64,000 nt of DNA. Origin: Curtobacterium sp. MCJR17_020 (GTDB lineage Bacteria; Actinomycetota; Actinomycetes; Actinomycetales; Microbacteriaceae). Where the stretch lies: assembly GCF_003234365.2 (NCBI RefSeq), contig NZ_CP126260.1, positions 2,170,001 through 2,234,000 of the forward strand, written 5' to 3'. The position numbers and the translations under genes were made by a program. The notes under the pieces were generated by a model, which saw only the letters and a list, made by a program, of their open reading frames with translations, had not been told where the DNA came from and ran no database searches. How positions within the stretch are numbered: position 1 is the first letter of the stretch; every line of letters begins with the position of its first letter. This document shows positions 8,834-17,825 of this stretch, piece after piece.

Positions 8834-10279
8834 TCAGTCCCGCACGTACGCCGGAGCGGCCTCGGCGTGGGCATCGCCCACCCGGTGCACGCGCAGGTCG
8901 TTCGTCGAGCCCTCGATCCCGGGAGGCGAGCCGGCCGTCACGATGACGCGGTCGCCGGGGGCGGCCAGGCCGTTCTCGAGCAGGACGTCGTCCACCTGCG
9001 AGAAGAGCTCGTCGGTGTGGGTCTTGCGCTCGACCAGGAAGGACCGGACGCCCCAGGTGAGCGCCATGCGGCGACGCGTGGCCTCGTTCGGGGTGAAGGC
9101 GATGATCGGCAGGCCGTGGCGCAGACGCGACATGCGGCGCGCCGAGTCGCCGGACTCGGTGAACACGCAGAGGTACGACGCCTCGGTGAACTCCGCGATC
9201 TCGACCGCGGCGAGCGTGATCGCACCGCCGAGGGTGCGCGGCTTCGTGCCGAGCGGCGCGATGCGCTCGAGGCCGTGGTCCTCGGTCGACTCGACGATGC
9301 GGGCCATCGTGCGGACGGTCTGCACCGGGTACTCGCCGACGCTGGTCTCGCCCGAGAGCATGACCGCGTCCGCACCGTCGAGGACGGCGTTCGCGACGTC
9401 GGAGGTCTCCGCGCGGGTCGGGATCGGCGACGAGATCATCGACTCGAGCATCTGCGTCGCGACGATGACCGGCTTCGCCATGCGGCGGGACAGCTCGACG
9501 GCGCGCTTCTGCACGATCGGGACGGCCTCGAGCGGCAGCTCGACGCCCAGGTCACCGCGGGCGACCATGATGCTGTCGAACGCGTCGATGATCTCCTCGA
9601 GCGCGTCGACGGCCTGCGGCTTCTCGACCTTGGCGATGACGGGCAGGCGCTTGCCCTCCTCGTCCATGATCTCGTGGGCGCGGTCGACGTCGGCGGCGTT
9701 GCGCACGAACGACAGCGCGATGAGGTCGGCGCCCTGGCGGATCGCCCAGCGGAGGTCCGCCTCGTCCTTCTCGCTCAGCGCGGGGACGTTGACGGCGACG
9801 CCGGGCAGGTTGATGCCCTTGTTGTTCGACACCGTGCCGCCGACGACGACCTCGGTGCGCACGCGGACGCCGTCGGTGTCGAGCACGCGCAGGCGGACCC
9901 GACCGTCGTCGATGAGCAGCGGGTCGCCGGGCTTCACGTCCTGGGGCAGGCCCTTGAACGTCGTGCCGCAGATCTCCTTGGACCCGGGGACGTCCTCGGT
10001 CGTGATCGTGAAGACGTCGCCGACCGCCAGGTCGTGCGGGCCGTCGGCGAACTTGGCCAGACGGATCTTCGGACCCTGCAGGTCGACGAGGATCGCGACC
10101 GGCTTGCCGAGCTCCTCGGCAGCGCGACGGACGTTCACGTAGTTGGCCTCGTGGACGCTGTAGTCACCGTGGCTGAGGTTGAGTCGGGCGACGTCGACGC
10201 CCGCTTCGATGATCTCCTTGACGGTCTCGTAGTCCGACGTTGCCGGTCCGAGCGTCGAAACGATCTTTGCGCGTCTCAA
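8834..10279 (-). CDS. pyk: Pyruvate kinase
   Basis: Glycolytic enzyme of 481 aa converting phosphoenolpyruvate and ADP to pyruvate and ATP. Markers are the N-terminal KIVSTLGPATSDYE, the active-site Lys in IAKVEKPQA and the substrate loop VARGDLGVELPLE. The MLSGETSVGEYPV segment and a complete C-terminal allosteric domain are also present. The start is TTG at 10279, placed by an AAGGA element about five bases upstream and by alignment of the conserved RRAKIV beginning. It lies downstream of gltD but a strong hairpin separates the two, so it probably has its own promoter near 10280-10340. Confidence 0.98.
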   Translation of the reverse strand: MRRAKIVSTLGPATSDYETVKEIIEAGVDVARLNLSHGDYSVHEANYVNVRRAAEELGKPVAILVDLQGPKIRLAKFADGPHDLAVGDVFTITTEDVPGSKEICGTTFKGLPQDVKPGDPLLIDDGRVRLRVLDTDGVRVRTEVVVGGTVSNNKGINLPGVAVNVPALSEKDEADLRWAIRQGADLIALSFVRNAADVDRAHEIMDEEGKRLPVIAKVEKPQAVDALEEIIDAFDSIMVARGDLGVELPLEAVPIVQKRAVELSRRMAKPVIVATQMLESMISSPIPTRAETSDVANAVLDGADAVMLSGETSVGEYPVQTVRTMARIVESTEDHGLERIAPLGTKPRTLGGAITLAAVEIAEFTEASYLCVFTESGDSARRMSRLRHGLPIIAFTPNEATRRRMALTWGVRSFLVERKTHTDELFSQVDDVLLENGLAAPGDRVIVTAGSPPGIEGSTNDLRVHRVGDAHAEAAPAYVRD

Positions 10280-10342
10280 TGGATTCCTTCGTGGTGGTGG
10301 GTGATGCTCTGGTTTCCGCGCTGTGGGGCCGCGCGGAACGAA

Positions 10343-10384
10343 GCGAGGCCACCAGCACCTTATCGAGTGCTGGTGGCCCCTCGC
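10343..10384 (-). terminator. Stem-loop terminator after gltD
   Basis: An inverted repeat with arms GCGAGGCCACCAGCAC and GTGCTGGTGGCCCCTCGC encloses an eight-base loop. It lies 53 bases after the gltD stop and 64 bases before the pyk start on the same strand, the expected place for termination of the glt unit. There is no long T tract, as is common in high-GC actinobacteria. Confidence 0.8.
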
Positions 10385-10436
10385 TCACCGGGGGGTGAGC
10401 ATCTGGTGGTGGTCGGTCATGCGGCGATCGGTCATC

Positions 10437-11894
10437 TCAGACCGAGATCGCGCGGTCGGTCGCCTTCACCGGCGCCGGCAGGATCGTCGAGCCCTCGAGG
10501 TACTCGTCGACCTTCGCCGCCGCGGCACGGCCCTCGGCGATCGCCCAGACGATCAGGGACTGCCCGCGGCCGGCGTCACCGGCGACGAACACGCCCGCCT
10601 CGTTCGTCGTGTAGTCGGCGCGGCGGTCGAGCGCACCGGACACCGTCGTCGGCAGACCGAGCTGGGGCTCGATCGTGTCGGCTTCGGGACCGGTGAAGCC
10701 CATCGCGACGAGGACGAGGTCTGCGGGGATCTCACGCTCGGAGCCGGCCTTCGGCACGCGACGGCCATCGAGGTACTCGGTCTCGGCGACGCGGAGCGCA
10801 CGGACCTCGCCGGCCTCGTTCGCCAGGAACTCGACGGTCGAGGCGAGGAAGTGCCGCTCGCCGCCCTCTTCGTGGGCGCTCGTGACCTCGAAGACGGTCG
10901 GGAACATCGGCCACGGCTGCTCGGACGGACGCTCCAGCGGCGGCTGCTTGCCGATCGCCAGGTTCGTCACGCTCAGGGCGCCCTGCCGGTGCGCGGTCCC
11001 GATGCAGTCCGCACCGGTGTCACCGCCGCCGATCACGACGACGTGCTTGCCCTCGGCGGTCAGCTGGTTGTCGACCCGGGTGCCGGCGTTCGCCTTGTTC
11101 TGCTGGACCAGGTAGTCCATCGCGAAGTGCACGCCCTCGAGGTCGCGCCCCGGGATCGGCAGGTCGCGCGGCACCGTGGCTCCGGTGGCGACGACGACCG
11201 CGTCGTAGCGCGACTTCAGGTCGTCCCAGGTGATGTCACGGCCGATCTCGACGCCCGCGCGGAAGCGGGTGCCCTCGGCCTGCATCTGGGACAGGCGCGC
11301 GTCGATCTGGCGCTTCTCCATCTTGAAGTCCGGGATCCCGTAGCGGAGCAGCCCACCGATGCGGTCGTCGCGCTCGTAGACGGCGACGGTGTGCCCGGCG
11401 CGCGTGAGCTGCTGCGCGGCGGCCAGACCGGCGGGGCCGGAACCGACGACGGCGACGGTCTTGCCCGTCAGGCGCTCCGGCGGGTGCGGGGTGACCCAGC
11501 CGTTCTGGAACGCGTCGTCGATGATCGAGACCTCGACCTGCTTGATCGTCACCGGCGGCTGGTTGATGCCGAGCACGCACGAGGACTCGCACGGGGCCGG
11601 GCACAGCCGGCCCGTGAACTCCGGGAAGTTGTTCGTCGCGTGCAGTCGCTCGATCGCCTGACGGCCCTCGCCGCGCCACGTCAGGTCGTTCCACTCCGGG
11701 ATCAGGTTGCCGAGGGGGCAGCCCTGGTGACAGAACGGCACGCCGCAGTCCATGCAGCGGCCGGCCTGGCGCTTGAGGGCGCCCGACTCCTGCTGCTCGT
11801 AGACCTCTTTCCAGTCCATGAGCCGGACGGGCACGGGGCGCCGTGCCGGCAGTTCGCGTTCCTGGACCTTGAGGAATCCCTTGGGGTCAGCCAC
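10437..11894 (-). CDS. gltD: Glutamate synthase (NADPH) small subunit
   Basis: FAD-containing electron-transfer subunit of 485 aa. It oxidises NADPH and passes electrons to GltB for converting glutamine and 2-oxoglutarate to two glutamates. The N-terminus carries the iron-sulfur cysteines in CMDCGVPFCHQGCP and CPAPCESSC. FAD-binding VVGSGPAGLAAA and NAD(P)-binding VIGGGDTGADC loops follow. GTG at 11894 is preceded by a perfect GGAGGTGA ribosome site. That same start region is part of a 61-bp tandem duplication upstream, so two decoy start sites precede the real one. Cotranscribed with gltB. Confidence 0.98.
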   Translation of the reverse strand: MADPKGFLKVQERELPARRPVPVRLMDWKEVYEQQESGALKRQAGRCMDCGVPFCHQGCPLGNLIPEWNDLTWRGEGRQAIERLHATNNFPEFTGRLCPAPCESSCVLGINQPPVTIKQVEVSIIDDAFQNGWVTPHPPERLTGKTVAVVGSGPAGLAAAQQLTRAGHTVAVYERDDRIGGLLRYGIPDFKMEKRQIDARLSQMQAEGTRFRAGVEIGRDITWDDLKSRYDAVVVATGATVPRDLPIPGRDLEGVHFAMDYLVQQNKANAGTRVDNQLTAEGKHVVVIGGGDTGADCIGTAHRQGALSVTNLAIGKQPPLERPSEQPWPMFPTVFEVTSAHEEGGERHFLASTVEFLANEAGEVRALRVAETEYLDGRRVPKAGSEREIPADLVLVAMGFTGPEADTIEPQLGLPTTVSGALDRRADYTTNEAGVFVAGDAGRGQSLIVWAIAEGRAAAAKVDEYLEGSTILPAPVKATDRAISV

Positions 11895-11955
11895 CGGTCA
11901 CCTCCGTGGTCGTGTTGGGCGCTGCCGGTTCCACACGTGCGTGACGCTCAGCCAC
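11887..11955 (-). CDS. 22-codon mini-ORF, second copy, at the gltB-gltD junction
   Basis: Short reading frame created by the 61-bp tandem duplication. It begins GTG-GCT-GAG with the same GGAGGTGA ribosome site as gltD and ends GGT-GGC-TGA, overlapping the gltD start by eight bases. The predicted peptide begins VAERHARVEP and ends TEVTGG, the same last residues as GltB. Ribosomes finishing it would stop on the gltD initiation site, so it could relay translational coupling. There is no evidence the peptide itself has a function. Confidence 0.4.
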   Translation of the reverse strand: MAERHARVEPAAPNTTTEVTGG

Positions 11956-12016
11956 CGGTCACCTCCGTGGTCGTGTTGGGCGCTGCCGGTTCCACACGTG
12001 CGTGACGCTCAGCCAC
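11948..12016 (-). CDS. 22-codon mini-ORF, first copy, overlapping the gltB stop
   Basis: Identical in sequence to the next mini-ORF downstream. Its GTG at 12016 overlaps the gltB stop by eight bases, and its own stop overlaps the second mini-ORF start by eight bases. The order gltB, mini-ORF, mini-ORF, gltD therefore forms an unbroken chain of eight-base overlaps. The probable ancestral state was a single junction in which gltB and gltD overlapped or were separated by one unit. Confidence 0.4.
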   Translation of the reverse strand: MAERHARVEPAAPNTTTEVTGG

Positions 12017-15000
12017 CGGTCACCTCCATGATTCGGTTCCACACGACGTCGCCGTCGGGGTCGAGCCCCTCGTCGACGGCGCGCTGACGGGTCTCGAGCA
12101 CCGCCGCGTAGTCGCGCGGCAGTACCTTGACGAAGTCGCTCAGGTCGCCGGACTCGAGCAGGTCGGACGCGAGCGTCGAACCGGTCTCCTCGGCGTGCCG
12201 GGTGAGCAGGTCGGTGACGATCTCGACGTCGGCGCTGTCGAGCGCCTCGAGCCGGAGTTCACCGGTCGCGAGGGCGTCGGTGTTGACGTGCTCCTCGCGC
12301 AGACCACGGATGTACGCGGTGCCGCCGGACATGCCGGCCCCGAGGTTCCGACCGGTCTCGCCCAGGATGAGCGCGAGGCCGCCCGTCATGTACTCGAGCG
12401 CGTGGTCGCCCACACCCTCGACCACCGCGGTCGCCCCCGAGTTGCGCACCAGGAAGCGCTCACCCACGATGCCGCGGATGAACATGCTGCCCTGGGTCGC
12501 GCCGTAGCCGATCACGTTGCCAGCGATGACGTTCTGCGCCGGGTCGAAGCCCGAGCCGGCGTCCGGCCGGACGATGATCTCGCCACCGGACAGGCCCTTG
12601 CCGACGTAGTCGTTGCTGTCGCCGATGAGGCGCAGGGTGATGCCGGCGGGCATGAACGCGCCGAGCGACTGCCCGGCGGAACCGCGCAGCGTGACGTCGA
12701 TCGAGCCGCTCGGCAGCCCGTGCTCGCCGTGCCGCTTCGTGACCTCGTGGCCGAGCATCGTGCCGACCGCGCGTTCGGTGTTCCGGATGGGCAGGTCGAG
12801 CGCGATCGAGCCGCCGTGGTCGAGCACGTCGGCGGTCTGCTGGATCAGCCCCACGTCGAAGTGCTGCTCGAGCTCGTGGTCCTGCTCCCGCTGGTGGCGA
12901 CGCGGCTCGGCGTCCTCGAAGTGCGGACCCGCGAGGACCGGTGCGAGGTCGAGCCCTGATACCTTCCAGTGTTCGAGGGCACGGTCGACGTCGAGGGCGT
13001 CGGACCGGCCGATCGCCTCGTCGAGGGTGCGGAAGCCGAGCTCGGCGAGGAGCTCGCGCACTTCCTGCGCGATGAACTCGAAGAAGTTCACGACGAACTC
13101 GGGCTTGCCGGAGAAGCGCTTGCGGAGCTCGGGGTTCTGCGTCGCGACCCCCACCGGACACGTGTCGAGGTGGCACACGCGCATCAGGATGCAGCCCTCG
13201 ACGACGAGCGGAGCGGTGGCGAAGCCGTACTCCTCGGCGCCGAGCAGAGCTGCCACGACGACGTCGCGTCCGGTCTTCATCTGACCGTCGACCTGCACCA
13301 CGACGCGGTCGCGCATGCCGTTCAGCATGAGCGTCTGCTGCGTCTCGGCGAGGCCGATCTCCCAGGGGGTGCCGGCGTGCTTGAGCGAGTTGAGCGGGGA
13401 CGCACCCGTGCCACCGTCGTGCCCGGAAACGAGCACGACGTCGGCCAGGGCCTTCGTCACGCCGGCCGCGACCGCGCCGATGCCGGACTGGCTCACGAGC
13501 TTCACGTGGACGCGGGCGGCCGGGTTGGCGCGCTTCACGTCGAAGATCAGCTGCTTGAGGTCCTCGATCGAGTAGATGTCGTGGTGCGGCGGCGGCGAGA
13601 TGAGGCCGACTCCGGCGGTGGCGTGCCGGGTGCGTGCGACCCACGGGTACACCTTCTGCGGGGGCAGCTGGCCGCCCTCGCCGGGCTTCGCACCCTGCGC
13701 CATCTTCAGCTGGATGTCGGTGGCGTGGGTGAGGTACATGCTCGTCACGCCGAACCGCCCGGAGGCGACCTGCTTGATCGCGCTGCGACGCTCGGGGTCG
13801 AGCAGCCGGTCGACGTCCTCACCGCCCTCACCCGTGTTCGAGCGACCACCGAGGCGGTTCATCGCGATCGCGAGCGTCTCGTGGGCTTCCTTCGAGATGG
13901 AGCCGTACGACATCGCGCCGGTGTTGAAGCGCTTGACGATCGACTCGATCGACTCGACCTCGTCGAGCGCGACGGGCTTCCGGACCCCGTGCTTGAAGCG
14001 GAACAGCCCGCGCAGCGTCATGAGCTCCTCGGACTGGTCGTCCACGGCGCTCGAGTACTCACGGAAGATGTCGTAGCGGCGGGCACGGGTGGCGTGCTGC
14101 AGCCGGAAGACGGTGTCCGGGTTGAACAGGTGCGGCGGGCCTTCGCGACGCCACTGGTACTCGCCGCCGGTCTGCAGCCGCTCGTGGGACAGGACCGCGC
14201 CGTCCTGCGGGTACGCCTGGGCGTGCCGCTCGGCGTTCTCCTTCGCGATGACGTCGATGTCGACCCCACCGAGGATCGACGACGTACCGGTGAAGTACTT
14301 GTCGACCAACTCCTGGCTGAGCCCCACGGCTTCGAACGCCTGGGCGCCGGCGTAGCTCGACACCGTCGAGATGCCCATCTTCGACATGATCTTCAGGACG
14401 CCCTTGCCGAGCGCCTTGATCACGTTCTTGACGGCCTGTTCCGGGGTGATCCCGGTGATCATGCCGGCACGGACCAGGTTCTCGCAGGTCTCCATCGCGA
14501 GGTACGGGTTGATCGCCGACGCGCCGTACCCGATGAGGGACGCCACGTGGTGGACCTCTCGCACGTCGCCGGCCTCGACGATCAGGCCGACCTTCATGCG
14601 CTGCTCGGTGCGGATCAGGTGGTGGTGCACGGCGGCGAGCAGCAACAGGCTCGGCACGGGCGCCTGCTCGGCGTTGCCGTCACGGTCCGACAGCACGATG
14701 AACTGCTTGCCCGACTCGATGGCGGCGTCGACCTCGTCGCACACGGCGGCGATGCGCTTCTGCATCGCCTTCTTGCCGGCATCGACGCGGTACAGGCCCT
14801 TGATCGTGACGGTCAGGTGCCGACCCGACTCCGTCTCGAAGTGCTGCACCTTGGCGAGCTGGTCGTTGTCGATCACCGGGAAGTCGAGCGTGATTTGCTT
14901 CGCGTGCTCGGGACCGGCCGACAGCAGGTTGCGCTCCGGACCGAGGCCCATGCCCATCGAGGTGATGACCTGCTCGCGGATCGAGTCGAGCGGCGGGTTC

Positions 15001-16613
15001 GTCACCTGGGCGAACTGCTGCGTGAAGTAGTCGAACAGCAGCCGGGGGCGCTGCGAGAGCACCGCGATCGGGGTGTCGGACCCCATCGCACCGAGGGGCT
15101 CCGCGCCCACCTGCGCCATCGGGCGGAGCAGGATGCGGACTTCTTCCTCGGTGTAGCCGAAGGCACGCTGGCGGCGGGTGACCGACGCCGGGGTGTGCAC
15201 GATGTGCTCGCGGTCGGGCAGGTCGTTCAGGTTGATGCGGCCCTCGTCGAGCCACTCAGCCCACGGGCCGGACGACGCCAGGCCCTGCTTGACCTCGTCG
15301 TCCTCGATGATCCGGCCGGCCTCGGTGTCCACCAGGAACATCCGGCCGGGGCGCAGACGGCCCTTGCGGACGACCTTCGCAGCGGGCACGTCGATGACAC
15401 CGGTCTCGGATCCCATGACGATGAGTCCGTCGTCGGTGACGAGGAAGCGCCCGGGACGCAGCCCGTTGCGGTCGAGGGTCGCGCCGACGAGCGAACCGTC
15501 GGTGAAGGTGATGGCGGCCGGACCGTCCCACGGCTCCATGAGCATCGAGTGGTACTCGTAGAACGCCCGGAGCTCCGGATCCATCCCGACCTGGTTCTCC
15601 CAGGCCTCCGGCACCATCATCGACACCGCGTGCGGCAGCGTCCGGCCCGTCAGGGTCAGGAGCTCGAGGACCTCGTCGAACGACGCCGAGTCGCTCGCAC
15701 CGGGGCTGACGATCGGCAGCAGCGGCGCCACGTCGCCGAGCAGTTCGCTCTCGAGCTGCGACTGCCGTGCGCGCATCCAGTTGCTGTTGCCGCGCACCGT
15801 GTTGATCTCGCCGTTGTGCGCGATCGTGCGGAAGGGCTGGGCGAGCGGCCACGACGGGAACGTGTTGGTCGAGTAGCGCGAGTGCACGATCGCGAGCTTC
15901 GAGGCGAAGCGCTCGTCGCTGAGGTCCGGGTAGAACGGCTCGAGCTGCAGCGTCGTGACCATGCCCTTGTAGACCATGGTGCGGCTCGACAGCGACATGA
16001 AGTACAGGTCGTTCGCGTGCTCGGCGCGCTTGCGCAGCCGGTAGGTCTGGCGGTCGAGGGCGATGCCGCTCCAGGACGCGCCGTGCACGTCGTGGCGCAC
16101 CGAGGCGACGAACAGCTGCTCGAACGCGGGCATGGCCGCACGCGCCAGGGTGCCGAGCACCTCGGGGCGCACCGGGACCTCGCGCCAGCCGAGGACCTTC
16201 AGGCCCTCCTCGCGCGCCAGTCGTTCGACGGCGCCCTTGACGGCGTGCCGGTCGCCCTCGTCGGTGGGCAGGTACGCCGTACCCACCGCGTACTCCCCCG
16301 CCGCCGGCAGGTCGAACGGCACCACGGCGCGCAGGAACTCGTCCGGCACCTGGCACAGGATGCCCGCGCCGTCGCCGGTGCCGGCGTCCGAACCGACGGC
16401 ACCGCGGTGCTCGAGGTTGCGGAGGGCGCCGAGTGCAGCGTCGACGATGTCGTGGCCGGGCGTCCCGCGCAGCGTCGCGACCATCGCGAGACCGCAGGCG
16501 TCCTTCTCGTTCGCCGGGTCGTACATGCCGGTGGCGTCGGGGATCGCCGAGAACCGACGGTGCGGCGGCACGAGGGACTTCGGTGCCGAGGGCTGGAGTG
16601 GCTGGAGCGCCAT
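12009..16613 (-). CDS. gltB: Glutamate synthase (NADPH) large subunit
   Basis: Class-II glutamine amidotransferase/FMN synthase of 1534 aa, the catalytic partner of GltD in the GOGAT route of ammonia assimilation. The nucleophile Cys appears in NEKDACGLAMVA near residue 40, so about 39 residues form a cleaved propeptide. Central and FMN-binding parts include AGVGLISPPPHHDIYSIEDL and SGHDGGTGASPL. The 3Fe-4S cysteines are in CHLDTCPVGVATQ, and a C-terminal beta-helix domain follows (GGTAYIRGL region). Length is normal. It follows lgt on the same strand with a 115-bp gap containing two hairpins. Confidence 0.98.
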   Translation of the reverse strand: MALQPLQPSAPKSLVPPHRRFSAIPDATGMYDPANEKDACGLAMVATLRGTPGHDIVDAALGALRNLEHRGAVGSDAGTGDGAGILCQVPDEFLRAVVPFDLPAAGEYAVGTAYLPTDEGDRHAVKGAVERLAREEGLKVLGWREVPVRPEVLGTLARAAMPAFEQLFVASVRHDVHGASWSGIALDRQTYRLRKRAEHANDLYFMSLSSRTMVYKGMVTTLQLEPFYPDLSDERFASKLAIVHSRYSTNTFPSWPLAQPFRTIAHNGEINTVRGNSNWMRARQSQLESELLGDVAPLLPIVSPGASDSASFDEVLELLTLTGRTLPHAVSMMVPEAWENQVGMDPELRAFYEYHSMLMEPWDGPAAITFTDGSLVGATLDRNGLRPGRFLVTDDGLIVMGSETGVIDVPAAKVVRKGRLRPGRMFLVDTEAGRIIEDDEVKQGLASSGPWAEWLDEGRINLNDLPDREHIVHTPASVTRRQRAFGYTEEEVRILLRPMAQVGAEPLGAMGSDTPIAVLSQRPRLLFDYFTQQFAQVTNPPLDSIREQVITSMGMGLGPERNLLSAGPEHAKQITLDFPVIDNDQLAKVQHFETESGRHLTVTIKGLYRVDAGKKAMQKRIAAVCDEVDAAIESGKQFIVLSDRDGNAEQAPVPSLLLLAAVHHHLIRTEQRMKVGLIVEAGDVREVHHVASLIGYGASAINPYLAMETCENLVRAGMITGITPEQAVKNVIKALGKGVLKIMSKMGISTVSSYAGAQAFEAVGLSQELVDKYFTGTSSILGGVDIDVIAKENAERHAQAYPQDGAVLSHERLQTGGEYQWRREGPPHLFNPDTVFRLQHATRARRYDIFREYSSAVDDQSEELMTLRGLFRFKHGVRKPVALDEVESIESIVKRFNTGAMSYGSISKEAHETLAIAMNRLGGRSNTGEGGEDVDRLLDPERRSAIKQVASGRFGVTSMYLTHATDIQLKMAQGAKPGEGGQLPPQKVYPWVARTRHATAGVGLISPPPHHDIYSIEDLKQLIFDVKRANPAARVHVKLVSQSGIGAVAAGVTKALADVVLVSGHDGGTGASPLNSLKHAGTPWEIGLAETQQTLMLNGMRDRVVVQVDGQMKTGRDVVVAALLGAEEYGFATAPLVVEGCILMRVCHLDTCPVGVATQNPELRKRFSGKPEFVVNFFEFIAQEVRELLAELGFRTLDEAIGRSDALDVDRALEHWKVSGLDLAPVLAGPHFEDAEPRRHQREQDHELEQHFDVGLIQQTADVLDHGGSIALDLPIRNTERAVGTMLGHEVTKRHGEHGLPSGSIDVTLRGSAGQSLGAFMPAGITLRLIGDSNDYVGKGLSGGEIIVRPDAGSGFDPAQNVIAGNVIGYGATQGSMFIRGIVGERFLVRNSGATAVVEGVGDHALEYMTGGLALILGETGRNLGAGMSGGTAYIRGLREEHVNTDALATGELRLEALDSADVEIVTDLLTRHAEETGSTLASDLLESGDLSDFVKVLPRDYAAVLETRQRAVDEGLDPDGDVVWNRIMEVTGG

Positions 16614-16671
16614 GGGGGAACCGTCCTCACGAGGAAGTGGAACAGGGACAGCGGTGGCCCGGTGGTGCGTT

Positions 16672-16718
16672 CCGCCCAGACGGGCGGGACTGGTGCCCGT
16701 GCCCCGCTTGTGGCGGGG
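16672..16718 (-). terminator. Two stem-loops between lgt and gltB
   Basis: A perfect stem-loop CCCCGC-CACAA-GCGGGG lies at 16702-16718, eleven bases after the lgt stop. A second, CCGCCC/GGGCGG, lies at 16672-16687. The first fits a terminator for the trp-lgt unit without a U tract. The second could be part of the gltB leader. Either way gltB probably has separate expression from the trp genes. Confidence 0.5.
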
Positions 16719-16728
16719 AGGAGTGCTC

Positions 16729-17727
16729 CTAGGCGCGGTCAGTGGGAGTCGTGACCGCTCCGGAGCCCTGGGCGACGAGGCGTTCGTCGTCGTCCTCGTG
16801 CTCCGAGAAGGTGTCGTCGGAGTCTACATCGGACTTCGGACGTGGCTCGCGACCGGGCAGGTACGGGCTCGGCTCCTTGCCGGTGTGCCGACGGGTCTGC
16901 ACGATGAAGATGACGATCCCGAGCAGGATGGCCGCGAACGACATCCAGACGTTCGTGCGGATGCCTGCGAACGTCTCACTGGTGTCGACGCGGATCGACT
17001 CGAGGAAGGACCGGCCGACGCCGTACCAGATCAGGTACAGGGCGAGGACCTTGCCCCACTGGAGCGTGAACTTGCGGTCGAGCAGCAGGATGACGACGAC
17101 GCCCAGGACGTTCCAGATGATCTCGTAGAGGAACGTCGGGTGGAACAGCGTGCCCTCGGGCAGGCCCTTCGGGAACGCGGCGTTCGTCGACTCGATCTGC
17201 AGGCCCCACGGCAGGCTGGTCGGCATGCCGAAGAGCTCGTGGTTGAAGTAGTTGCCGAGCCGGCCGAACGCCTGCGCGAGCAGCACGCCGGGCACCACCG
17301 CGTCGATGAACGACGTGAACCGCAGGCCGACCTGGCGGCAGCCGATCCAGGCACCGACGGACCCGAGGATCAGGGCGCCGAAGATGGCGAGCCCGCCCTC
17401 CCAGATGTACAGGAAGGACAGCGGGTCGATGCCGGGGCCGAAGTAGTCGGACACGTGCGTGAACACGTGGAAGAGCCGGCCGCCGATGATGCCGGCGGGC
17501 ACCGCCCAGATCGCGATGTCGATGATGATCCAGCGCTCGACGCCGCGCGCGTTGAGGCGGCGGTTCGCGAGCAGGACCGCGGCGACGATCCCGAGCAGGA
17601 TGCAGATCGCGTACGCGTGGATGCGGAAGTCGAGCGGCAGCGACCAACCGAACGCGTCGCGCAGCCAGGCGGTCAGGTCGAAGTACTGCCAGGCGGTGCT
17701 CGGGCTCGGGATGCTCAGGAGGGGCAT
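16729..17727 (-). CDS. lgt: Prolipoprotein diacylglyceryl transferase
   Basis: Polytopic membrane enzyme of 332 aa that transfers diacylglycerol from phosphatidylglycerol to the lipobox Cys of preprolipoproteins. About seven hydrophobic segments are visible. The Lgt signature AFGRLGNYFNHELFG lies near residue 150, with GGRLFHVFTH earlier and WYGVGRSFLESIR later. The C-terminal 50 residues are acidic and polar and presumably cytoplasmic, a common actinobacterial extension. It follows trpA by 98 bp on the same strand, an arrangement common in Microbacteriaceae. Confidence 0.96.
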   Translation of the reverse strand: MPLLSIPSPSTAWQYFDLTAWLRDAFGWSLPLDFRIHAYAICILLGIVAAVLLANRRLNARGVERWIIIDIAIWAVPAGIIGGRLFHVFTHVSDYFGPGIDPLSFLYIWEGGLAIFGALILGSVGAWIGCRQVGLRFTSFIDAVVPGVLLAQAFGRLGNYFNHELFGMPTSLPWGLQIESTNAAFPKGLPEGTLFHPTFLYEIIWNVLGVVVILLLDRKFTLQWGKVLALYLIWYGVGRSFLESIRVDTSETFAGIRTNVWMSFAAILLGIVIFIVQTRRHTGKEPSPYLPGREPRPKSDVDSDDTFSEHEDDDERLVAQGSGAVTTPTDRA

Positions 17728-17825
17728 GGAGGAACGGTCGCCTTTCGGAACTGACGGGGCGCGGTGTCGACGTGTCGTCGGCCCCGCTCACTGTAGCGCG
17801 GACCGTGGGCCCGCCAGGAACTGGA

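Larger units (their letters stand above)
11887..12027. repeat. 61-bp tandem duplication spanning the gltB/gltD junction
   Basis: Two identical 61-bp units (11888-11948 and 11949-12009) are followed by an 18-base partial third copy (12010-12027) inside the gltB 3' end. Each unit carries a ribosome site and GTG start identical to those of gltD. Identity between units is exact, suggesting a recent event or an assembly artefact. The gltB and gltD reading frames remain intact. Confidence 0.95.

Noticed and set aside
12969..16754. Plus-strand frame of more than 1,200 codons antisense to gltB
   Set aside because: The product is Arg/Val/Leu/Asp-rich with no domain, and the opposite strand encodes complete GltB.
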